From DASTHS01 sp035718085 (GTDB lineage Bacteria; Actinomycetota; Acidimicrobiia; Acidimicrobiales; Palsa-688): a stretch of 21,441 bases of DNA. The stretch lies in NCBI GenBank assembly GCA_035718085.1, contig DASTHS010000134.1, forward strand, positions 1 through 21,441, written 5' to 3'. Made by a program: the position numbers and the translations under genes. The notes beneath the pieces are model-generated. The model ran no database searches. It saw nothing but the letters and a program-made list of their open reading frames with translations, and was not told the origin of the DNA. Position 1 is the stretch's first letter, and each line of letters begins with the position of its first letter. Shown here piece after piece: positions 1-5,610 of the stretch.

Positions 1-650
1 GTGCGCACCCCCCACCAGAACAGGTCGCGGCCGTCGACCAGGGCGACGGGGCCGACCTCCGACAGCTCGGCGACGTGGCGCTCGGCGAAGGGGTCGGGCT
101 CGGAGGGCGCCAGCACGGCGGCGGCACCGGCGGCGGCCGCCTCGGCGGGCGTGGTCTCGGGATAGCGGCCCGGCGCGGCGGCCACGACGGCGAACCCGGC
201 CGCGGCCAGCAGCGCGGTGGCGTAGGTGTCGGCGCCGATCGCCATCCAGGGCCGCCGCCAGATGGGCACCCACACCGCCAGCGCGCCGGGGCCGACGGCC
301 GCAGCGCCGACCCCGCCGTCGGCGGCCCCGGTCGGCCCCGGGCGGCCGACGCCCACGGCGTCGGCCAGGGCGTCGAGCTGCGCGTCGAGACCGGCGAGGT
401 CGGTGACGTGCAGGGCGTGCACCCGGAGGCCGGCAGCGGCGAGCGCCTCGGCGTCCTCCCGGCGGTTCTCCTCCCGGTCGACCACGACCAGGTCGGGGGC
501 GAGGCCGGCGATCCGGGCCACGTCGGGGTTCTTGGTGCCGCCGACCGCGGGCAGGTCGGGCTGCTCGCAGAACCGGGTCACCCCGACCGGGTCGACGCCC
601 CACGCCCGCAGCGTCTCGGTCACCGACGGCACCAGGCTGACGACCCTCAC
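1..650 (-). CDS. helical-backbone metal receptor-like protein (TroA/BtuF fold), partial
   Basis: The reading frame starts at a GTG (650-648) and stays open to the window edge, so the C-terminus is missing. The visible 216 residues begin directly with RVVSLVPSVTETL and continue with the pattern VGVTRFCEQP, VGGTKNPDVARIAGLAPDLVVVDREENRREDAEAL, which is characteristic of periplasmic-binding-protein-like metal/cobalamin receptors of the TroA superfamily. No signal peptide or lipobox precedes the first strand, so this member looks cytoplasmic. The start codon overlaps the stop of the upstream PH-domain gene in a 4-base GTGA (650-647), implying translational coupling. Ligand (cobalamin, haem, iron chelate) cannot be told from the sequence; family call is fairly secure. 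Confidence 0.75.
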   Translation of the reverse strand, partial: MRVVSLVPSVTETLRAWGVDPVGVTRFCEQPDLPAVGGTKNPDVARIAGLAPDLVVVDREENRREDAEALAAAGLRVHALHVTDLAGLDAQLDALADAVGVGRPGPTGAADGGVGAAAVGPGALAVWVPIWRRPWMAIGADTYATALLAAAGFAVVAAAPGRYPETTPAEAAAAGAAAVLAPSEPDPFAERHVAELSEVGPVALVDGRDLFWWGVR

Positions 651-1219
651 CGGCGCAGCAACCTGGTCTTCTCGGCCACGAGCTCATCGGTGGAGATCAC
701 CCCACGGCGGCGGAGGAGGTCGAGGCGCTCGAGCTCGCCCGCCACCAGCGGCACCCTGCAGCGGTCGACCTGGCGCCACAGCTGCCGGCGCAGATCGGCG
801 GGGCCGGCCAGACCGGCGATCCGGGCGACGGTGCCGCCCTGGTCGTCGACCTCCAGGTCGCCGGCCCGCAGCGCCCGCTGCCGGCGGGTCTGCACCATCC
901 GCACGTCACGCACGTCGCGCAGCTCGACGACCTCCGGGCGGCGCAGCAGCCCCCGCCGCAGCAGGAGCCGCGACCTGGTCACCACCGCTGGCGTCTGCGC
1001 CCACCGCACGTAGCACCAACCGAGGCGCAGGAGGGCGACCACGAGGGCGGCGGCGACGGCCAGGTCGGCCGCGCCCGGCAGGCTGGCGCGGGCGGCGGCG
1101 ACGGCGCCGGCCACCGCCCCGGCGGCGATCACCACGGGGCGCACCATGCCCGACCAGTGCCGCCGGGCCACGGCGACCACCTCGTCGCCGGGCGGCACGC
1201 GGCGGGAGGCCCAGGTCAC
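647..1219 (-). CDS. PH-domain (bPH_2-like) membrane protein with SHOCT-like C-terminus
   Basis: A 190-residue protein if started at the GTG at 1219. That start is chosen because a TAGCGT hexamer lies 7 bases upstream (1227-1232); a longer in-frame reading to 1303 has no such support. Two hydrophobic stretches (about residues 27-46 and 51-69) form a hairpin, followed by a basic strand-rich segment (TRSRLLLRRGLLRRPEVVEL) typical of bacterial PH domains of the YdbS/YdbT type. The last about 30 residues (ELERLDLLRRRGVISTDELV) match the short SHOCT-type helix-turn-helix motif that occurs at ends of bacterial membrane-associated proteins. It is the first gene of a two-gene unit with the metal-receptor-like protein. 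Specific function unknown. Confidence 0.7.
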   Translation of the reverse strand: MTWASRRVPPGDEVVAVARRHWSGMVRPVVIAAGAVAGAVAAARASLPGAADLAVAAALVVALLRLGWCYVRWAQTPAVVTRSRLLLRRGLLRRPEVVELRDVRDVRMVQTRRQRALRAGDLEVDDQGGTVARIAGLAGPADLRRQLWRQVDRCRVPLVAGELERLDLLRRRGVISTDELVAEKTRLLRR

Positions 1220-1226
1220 GCCCCGG

Positions 1227-1232
1227 ACGCTA
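1227..1232 (-). promoter_or_regulatory. -10 hexamer TAGCGT for leaderless start of PH-domain gene
   Basis: On the minus strand TAGCGT is followed by a 7-base spacer and the GTG start at 1219. The transcript would begin at or next to the start codon. Confidence 0.5.
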
Positions 1233-1263
1233 GAGGCGTCCACGCACCGGCGGCGGGCACCAC

Positions 1264-1292
1264 TTGACGCGCCCGGCGCCGGCGGCCACACT
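1264..1292 (+). promoter_or_regulatory. sigma70-like promoter TTGACG-N17-CACACT
   Basis: TTGACG (1264-1269), a 17-base spacer and CACACT (1287-1292) resemble a housekeeping promoter with a good -35, rare in this GC-rich window. Expected transcription start is near 1299. It does not lie next to a start codon; it points into the hairpin at 1306-1365 and towards uvrD2 134 bases further on. Confidence 0.35.
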
Positions 1293-1305
1293 GCGGTCCA
1301 CACGG

Positions 1306-1365
1306 CACCGGTTGCTGCGCCGGCAGGACGGTTCGGGGGGACTGGCCGCTGGCGCGCAACCGGTG
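1306..1365 (+). ncRNA. candidate structured RNA: long stem-loop in divergent intergenic region
   Basis: CACCGGTTGC (1306-1315) is perfectly complementary to GCAACCGGTG (1356-1365). The helix continues after a one-base bulge (T1316) with GCGCC (1317-1321) against GGCGC (1351-1355), a G-U pair and two more G-C pairs, about 18 pairs in all with a 23-base loop. It starts a few bases after the predicted start of the promoter at 1264-1292. It could be a small RNA, a uvrD2 leader structure, or just a DNA-level operator. No coding potential was recognised here. Confidence 0.3.
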
Positions 1366-1420
1366 TTCACCTCGTCGGGCACCGAGCGCGGGCATCCACC
1401 AGACGGTCACACCCCCTCCA

Positions 1421-1426
1421 TAGCCT
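1421..1426 (+). promoter_or_regulatory. -10 hexamer TAGCCT for leaderless uvrD2
   Basis: TAGCCT, then 7 bases, then the GTG at 1434. No Shine-Dalgarno sequence is needed or seen. A clear -35 is not visible. Confidence 0.55.
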
Positions 1427-1433
1427 CGCCGGG

Positions 1434-3533
1434 GTGGGTGACGACGACGCCGAGCTGCTCGCCGGGCTGACGACCGCCCAACGCCACGCGGTCGCCGTCG
1501 AGGCGGCACCGCTGTGCGTCCTCGCCTGCGCGGGGGCCGGCAAGACCCGGGTGCTGACCCACCGCATCGCCTACCGGTCGCACACGGCCGCCGCCGACCC
1601 GGCCCACACGCTGGTCATCACCTTCACCCGCAAGGCGGCCGGTGAGCTCACCGAGCGCCTCGCCGGCCTCGGCCTTCGCGACCGGGTCGCCGCCGGCACC
1701 TTCCACGCCATCGCCTCCGCGCAGCTGCGGCGGTGGTGGGCCGACCGGGGCGCCCACGCCCCGGCGCTGCTCGACCGACCCGCCCGCCTGCTCGGCGAGC
1801 TCGCCGCCGGGCGGCCGGGTCTCGCCGGCACCTCGGGCGCCGAGCTCGCCGCCCACATCGGGTGGGCCCGGGCCCGGCTGGCGGGTCCCGACGACCTCGA
1901 GGCGGCGGTGGCCGGCGCCGCCCGGTCGCTGCCCGTGCCCGCCGGGGCGTTGGCCGCGCTCATGCGCCGGTACGACGACGAGAAGCGCCGCCGAGGCCTG
2001 GTCGACTTCGACGACCTGCTGTCGCGCTGCGCCGATGCGCTCGGCAGCGACGCCGCCTTCGCGTCGGCGCAGCGGTGGCGATGGCGGCACGTCTACGTCG
2101 ACGAGTTCCAGGACGTGAACCCCCTGCAGCACCGCCTGCTCGAAGCGTGGCTCGGCGCCGGCACCGATCTGTGCGTGGTCGGCGACCCGGCCCAGGCGAT
2201 CTACGGCTGGAACGGGGCCGACCCCCGCCTGCTCGACACCGTCACCGAACGCTGGCCGTCGGCGACCGTCGTGCGCCTCGACGACAACCACCGGTGCTCC
2301 CCCGAGGTGGTCGGTGCGGCTGCGGCCGTGCTCGGGCCGACGGGCGCCACCCTCCGGTCGAGCCGGCCCGCAGGGCCGGCGGTCCGGGTGCGCCCCGCCG
2401 CCACCGAGACCGCCGAGGCTGCGGCCACGGCCGCCGACATCGTGGCCACCCACGGCTCCGGGGTCCCCTGGGCGCAGATGGGGGTGCTGGTGCGCACCAA
2501 CTCCCAGGTCGGGGTGCTCGTCGAGGCCCTGACGGCGGCAGGGGTGCCCGTGCGCCGACCCGGCCGCCCCCTCGCCGACGACCCTGCGGTCGCCGGCGTG
2601 CTCGGCTGGTGGCGGCGCCACCCCCTCACCCGGGTGCAGTCGGCCGTCGCCGACCTCGGCGAGGCGGAGAGGGCCGGCCGGGCCGCGGGGCGCCACGCCG
2701 AGGCCGACGCACTGGCTGCCCTCGCTGCCGTCGCCCGCGACTTCGCCCGCCTCGAGGGGCCGGCCACCGTGGCCAGCCTCCTCGGGCACCTCGCCGCCGC
2801 GGGGGCCGACGCTGCGGGGCCTGCCGACGCCGTCACGGTGTCCAGCTTCCACAAGGCCAAGGGCCTCGAATGGACGGCCGTGTGGGTGTGCGGCCTCGAG
2901 GCGGGGCTGGTGCCGATCGGCCGGGCGCAGGGCGCGGCGGCAGCCGCCGAGGAACGGCGGCTGCTCTACGTGGCCCTGACCCGGGCCGGCCGTCAGTTGA
3001 CCTGCTCGTGGGCCCGCACCCGCCGCTTCGGGCAGGCGGCGGTGCCCCGGGAGCCGTCGCCGTGGCTGGAGCTGATCGCGCCCGGCGGCACCGGCCGGCG
3101 CCCCGACCCCGAGGTCACCGTGGTCGACGCGGACGCCTGGCGGGCCCGCCTGGCCGCCCAACGAGCCCGGCTGGCGGCCGGCCCCGACCCGACGGCCGGC
3201 CCCGACCCGGCCGGCGGCGACGCCCCGCCCGGCGGCGACGCCCCGCCCGGCGGCACCGGCCGCCGGCCCCGCAGGGCGGCGCGCATCACGCTGGCGCCAC
3301 CCGACCCGGCGCTGGTCGCCGCCCTGCGCACGTGGCGGGCCGGGGTGGCACGGGCGTCGGGCGTCCCCGCGCACGTCGTGCTGCACGACCGCACCCTCGA
3401 CGCCCTCGCCTCCCTGCGGCCGACCACCACCGACGAGCTCCTCGCCGTCCCCGGCGTCGGCCCGGTCAAGGCCGCCCGCCACGCCCCCACCTTGCTCGGC
3501 CTGGTCGCCGAGACGTCGACCCGGTCGGCGTGA
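1434..3533 (+). CDS. uvrD2: UvrD2-type superfamily 1 DNA helicase with C-terminal HRDC domain
   Basis: ATP-dependent 3'-5' DNA translocase/helicase of the UvrD/PcrA/Rep group, 699 residues, close to mycobacterial UvrD2 (about 700). The Walker A ACAGAGKTR is at residues 31-39, motif Ia ITFTRKAA follows, the Walker B/motif II VDEFQDVNPLQ near 221, motif III GDPAQAIYGWNGAD, motif IV region NHRCSPEV, motif V SSFHKAKGLEW near 470, motif VI LLYVALTRAGRQL near 510, and an HRDC domain at about 622-688 (LDALASLRPTTTDELLAVPGVGP). The GTG at 1434 is preferred to the longer frame from 1146 because the motif block begins straight after it and TAGCCT precedes it by 7 bases. Between helicase core and HRDC there is a Gly/Pro/Asp-rich linker without cysteines, whereas mycobacterial UvrD2 carries a tetracysteine motif there. 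Likely role: DNA repair or replication-fork maintenance. Confidence 0.9.
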   Translation: MGDDDAELLAGLTTAQRHAVAVEAAPLCVLACAGAGKTRVLTHRIAYRSHTAAADPAHTLVITFTRKAAGELTERLAGLGLRDRVAAGTFHAIASAQLRRWWADRGAHAPALLDRPARLLGELAAGRPGLAGTSGAELAAHIGWARARLAGPDDLEAAVAGAARSLPVPAGALAALMRRYDDEKRRRGLVDFDDLLSRCADALGSDAAFASAQRWRWRHVYVDEFQDVNPLQHRLLEAWLGAGTDLCVVGDPAQAIYGWNGADPRLLDTVTERWPSATVVRLDDNHRCSPEVVGAAAAVLGPTGATLRSSRPAGPAVRVRPAATETAEAAATAADIVATHGSGVPWAQMGVLVRTNSQVGVLVEALTAAGVPVRRPGRPLADDPAVAGVLGWWRRHPLTRVQSAVADLGEAERAGRAAGRHAEADALAALAAVARDFARLEGPATVASLLGHLAAAGADAAGPADAVTVSSFHKAKGLEWTAVWVCGLEAGLVPIGRAQGAAAAAEERRLLYVALTRAGRQLTCSWARTRRFGQAAVPREPSPWLELIAPGGTGRRPDPEVTVVDADAWRARLAAQRARLAAGPDPTAGPDPAGGDAPPGGDAPPGGTGRRPRRAARITLAPPDPALVAALRTWRAGVARASGVPAHVVLHDRTLDALASLRPTTTDELLAVPGVGPVKAARHAPTLLGLVAETSTRSA
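3213..3248 (+). repeat. 18-base perfect tandem repeat (x2) in uvrD2 linker
   Basis: GGCGGCGACGCCCCGCCC occurs at 3213-3230 and again at 3231-3248 and encodes GGDAPP twice, followed by a further GG. It sits in the cysteine-free linker before the HRDC domain, and a less regular GPDP repeat precedes it. This is a slippage-prone spot. Confidence 0.8.
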
Positions 3534-3538
3534 CCGGC

Positions 3539-3553
3539 GCCCCCGGAGGGGGC
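3539..3553 (+). terminator. hairpin after uvrD2
   Basis: GCCCCC-GGA-GGGGGC, a 6-pair stem starting 6 bases after the uvrD2 stop. There is no T-tract, as is usual at this GC content. Confidence 0.45.
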
Positions 3554-3575
3554 AGACAGCGAGGGGCACGAGGAG

Positions 3576-3581
3576 TACGAT
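3576..3581 (+). promoter_or_regulatory. -10 hexamer TACGAT for leaderless small conserved gene
   Basis: TACGAT, 6-base spacer, GTG at 3588. It fixes the start at 3588. Confidence 0.55.
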
Positions 3582-3587
3582 GGTCTC

Positions 3588-4016
3588 GTGGCTGTCTGGT
3601 ACTCCATCGAGGTCTTCGACGGGGGCGCGTCTGCGTCCCTCTGGGCCGAAGCGCACGGTGACGCGCTGGTGGAGGCTGCCCTCACCGAGGGTGCCACCGA
3701 CTGGACCTGGCACCGCCACAGCTGGGGGGTGGCCCTCGAGGTGCAGGTGGCCGACGAGGCCGCCTGGGAGCGCTTCTGCGCCCACGCATCGGTGCGCCGG
3801 GCGCTCGACGCCGTGCCCGACCCCCTGACCGGGCTGATCGTCTACCGGGGCCGGGGCGGCAGCGCCGGCAGCCCGTTGCCCCGCCGACCCCGGCCGCTCG
3901 CCGGCTCGGGCGCGGCGGCGCTGCCGCTGCCGTTCGACCTCGGGAACGACCAGGTGACCTCGGTCTGGGCACTCGTCCAACCGGCGCCCCTGGCGCCGGC
4001 GTTCAACCTGCGCTGA
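3588..4016 (+). CDS. conserved hypothetical protein, 142 aa
   Basis: The protein begins VAVWYSIEVFDGG and has a compact alpha/beta N-terminal region of about 85 residues with several Trp and His (WTWHRHSWGVALEV, WERFCAH), then a basic/Gly-rich stretch (YRGRGGSAGSPLPRRPRPLAGSG) and a hydrophobic tail. No catalytic motif, signal peptide or membrane helix is evident, and I assign no function. The GTG start is supported by TACGAT 6 bases before it. The 3' end overlaps the convergent thioesterase gene by 14 bases, and the tail residues PAPLAPA are encoded by a perfect hairpin (3981-3999) that probably terminates the opposing gene. Confidence 0.75.
   Translation: MAVWYSIEVFDGGASASLWAEAHGDALVEAALTEGATDWTWHRHSWGVALEVQVADEAAWERFCAHASVRRALDAVPDPLTGLIVYRGRGGSAGSPLPRRPRPLAGSGAAALPLPFDLGNDQVTSVWALVQPAPLAPAFNLR
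3981..3999 (-). terminator. hairpin downstream of the thioesterase operon
   Basis: CCGGCGCC-CCT-GGCGCCGG, a perfect 8-pair stem with a 3-base loop. It begins 3 bases beyond the minus-strand stop at 4003 and lies inside the coding end of the convergent plus-strand gene. Confidence 0.45.
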
Positions 4017-4731
4017 GCCCGGCGCCCCCGGCGCCGGTCACACCTTGGGGGACATCGCCGCGCGCGGCGGCGGCCACCCGCTGGAAGCGCTCCTCGTCGA
4101 GGGCGATGAAGATGGCCTCGGCGGTGGCGGTCACCTGGCCGTCGACCTCGACGTTGCCGGCGGTGTAGATCTTGCGGCCCTCGCTGCGCTCGTAGCGGCC
4201 GATGACCCGGAGGGGCACGTGGAGCGGGGTGGGCCGCACGTAGCGGATGCTCAGCCCGCCGGTCATGCCGAAGTGCCCCGAGAGCGACTGGGCGATGCCG
4301 AGCACCTCGTCGAAGGCGGCCGCGATCATCCCCCCGTGCACGCACCCCGGGGGCCCCTCGTAGGCGGCGCCGTAGACGACCTCGCCCACCACCACGTCGC
4401 CGTCGACGCGCATCGTGACCGGCGGGGCGACCGGGTTGCACGCCCCGCCGACCGGCAGCCAGTCCGACGGGCCGCCCCGCCGGCCGTCGGGCGGTGGGGC
4501 CTGCCAGCGCGCCGGGCGACGCGGCGCGCGGGCCACCGAACGCTGCAGGGCGTCGATGGCGGTGATCGCCTCCTCCAGCTGCTCTGCGGGCAGCTCGGCG
4601 GCCACGAACTCGGCGATGAGCGACCGCAGCGCCGCGGCCATGCGCCGGCTGGGTGTGCGCTCGTCGTCGTCGCCGGCCAGGTCGGCCCCCGTCGCCAGGC
4701 GCCCGGCGAGCTCGGCGGCGGGGTCGCTCAC
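4003..4731 (-). CDS. hotdog-fold acyl-CoA thioesterase (PaaI-like) with long N-terminal extension
   Basis: A 242-residue protein. Residues 92-225 carry a PaaI/4HBT-like hotdog domain: GACNPVAPPVTMRVDGD, then the signature PGCVHGGMIAAAFDEVLG with the HGG at 132-134 and the catalytic-type acidic pair DE at 141-142, then GGLSIRYVRPTPLHVPLRVIG. Such enzymes hydrolyse acyl-CoA thioesters as dimers or tetramers; the substrate cannot be inferred. The first about 90 residues are acidic/Ala-rich and probably helical, an extension beyond the minimal fold of about 140 residues. The GTG start (4731-4729) overlaps the exonuclease III stop in GTGA, so the two are co-translated. No functional link between the two is obvious. 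Confidence 0.85.
   Translation of the reverse strand: MSDPAAELAGRLATGADLAGDDDERTPSRRMAAALRSLIAEFVAAELPAEQLEEAITAIDALQRSVARAPRRPARWQAPPPDGRRGGPSDWLPVGGACNPVAPPVTMRVDGDVVVGEVVYGAAYEGPPGCVHGGMIAAAFDEVLGIAQSLSGHFGMTGGLSIRYVRPTPLHVPLRVIGRYERSEGRKIYTAGNVEVDGQVTATAEAIFIALDEERFQRVAAAARGDVPQGVTGAGGAGLSAG
4019..4037 (+). terminator. hairpin downstream of the 142-aa gene
   Basis: CCGGCGCC-CCC-GGCGCCGG has the same 8-pair stem as the hairpin at 3981-3999. It starts 2 bases after the plus-strand stop at 4014-4016 and lies within the thioesterase coding end. Confidence 0.45.
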
Positions 4732-5561
4732 GCCCCCACCCCCGGATCGACCCCGGCCCCAACCCGGCCGTCGGCGGCGGCGTCGGCGGCGATGTCGACG
4801 TCGACGAACACCGGGGCGTGGTCGGAGGGCTGCTTGCCCTTGCGGGCGCTGCGGTCGACGAGGGCCCAGCGCAGGGCGCCGACCAGTGGCGACGACAGCA
4901 GCAGCAGGTCGATGCGCATGCCCCGGTGCTCGTGGAAGTCGCCGGCCCGGTAGTCCCAGTAGCTGTAGAGCCGCTCGTCGGGATAGCGGTCACGGAAGGC
5001 GTCGACCAGCCCCCACGCCTCCAGGTCGGCCAGGGCCGCCCGCTCCTCCGCGGTGACGTGGGTGGAACCGACGAAGCGGGCCGGATCCCACACGTCGCGG
5101 TCGTCGGGGGCGATGTTGAAGTCGCCGCACACGGCCACCAGGTCGGAGGGGTCGGTCAGGGCGTCGAGGTGGCTGCGCAGCCGGGACAGCCAGCCGAGCT
5201 TGTAGCGGTAGTGGGGGTCGTCGACCGACCGACCGTTGGGCACGTACACGCTGGTGACCTGCACGCCACCGCAGCGGGCGGTGATCAGCCGGGTGTCGGT
5301 GTCGGCTTCGATGCCGGGCGCGAAGCCGTGCACCACCGCGTCGATGCCCACGCGCGACAGGATGGCCACGCCGTTCCACTGGCCGTCGCCGTGGTGTGCG
5401 GACTCGTAGCCCATCGCCGCGAAGGCCAGGTGGGGGAAGCCGGCGTCGGCCAGCTTCGTCTCCTGCAGGCACACCACGTCGGGCGCGGCGTAGCCGAGCC
5501 ACTGCTCCACCCTCGGCATGCGGGCCTTGAGCGAGTTGACGTTCCAGGTGGCGATGCGCAT
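4728..5561 (-). CDS. xth: exodeoxyribonuclease III / AP endonuclease
   Basis: EEP-superfamily nuclease of base-excision repair that cleaves 5' of abasic sites and removes 3' blocking groups. The 277 residues cover the whole domain: WNVNSLKAR (metal-site Asn7), VVCLQETKL (Glu34), SVYVPNGR, CGDFNIAPDDRDV (catalytic Asp/Asn), YSYWDYR, the substrate-pocket MRIDLLLLS and the terminal SDHAPV with catalytic His248. Length fits the family (about 260-280); about 20 extra Ala/Gly/Asp residues trail the domain. The ATG at 5561 follows TAGGCT by 9 bases and begins with the conserved MRIATWNVNS. It lies 49 bases downstream of the NYN-S1 gene and is translationally coupled to the thioesterase. Confidence 0.93.
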   Translation of the reverse strand: MRIATWNVNSLKARMPRVEQWLGYAAPDVVCLQETKLADAGFPHLAFAAMGYESAHHGDGQWNGVAILSRVGIDAVVHGFAPGIEADTDTRLITARCGGVQVTSVYVPNGRSVDDPHYRYKLGWLSRLRSHLDALTDPSDLVAVCGDFNIAPDDRDVWDPARFVGSTHVTAEERAALADLEAWGLVDAFRDRYPDERLYSYWDYRAGDFHEHRGMRIDLLLLSSPLVGALRWALVDRSARKGKQPSDHAPVFVDVDIAADAAADGRVGAGVDPGVGA

Positions 5562-5570
5562 GTCGGCGGC

Positions 5571-5576
5571 AGCCTA
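5571..5576 (-). promoter_or_regulatory. -10 hexamer TAGGCT for xth
   Basis: Minus-strand TAGGCT, 9-base spacer, ATG at 5561. The leader would be 0-3 bases long. Confidence 0.5.
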
Positions 5577-5581
5577 CCGAC

Positions 5582-5607
5582 GGCCCCTGGCCGAGCCCCG
5601 AGGGGCC
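5582..5607 (-). terminator. hairpin between NYN-S1 gene and xth
   Basis: GGCCCCT (5582-5588) pairs with AGGGGCC (5601-5607) across a 12-base loop, just after the NYN-S1 stop (5611). Weak candidate without a T-tract. Confidence 0.3.
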
Positions 5608-5610
5608 GGC

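Noticed and set aside
1407..3980. 857-codon minus-strand frame opposite uvrD2
   Set aside because: Low-complexity Gly/Arg/Ala composition without domains; it mirrors the helicase coding strand.
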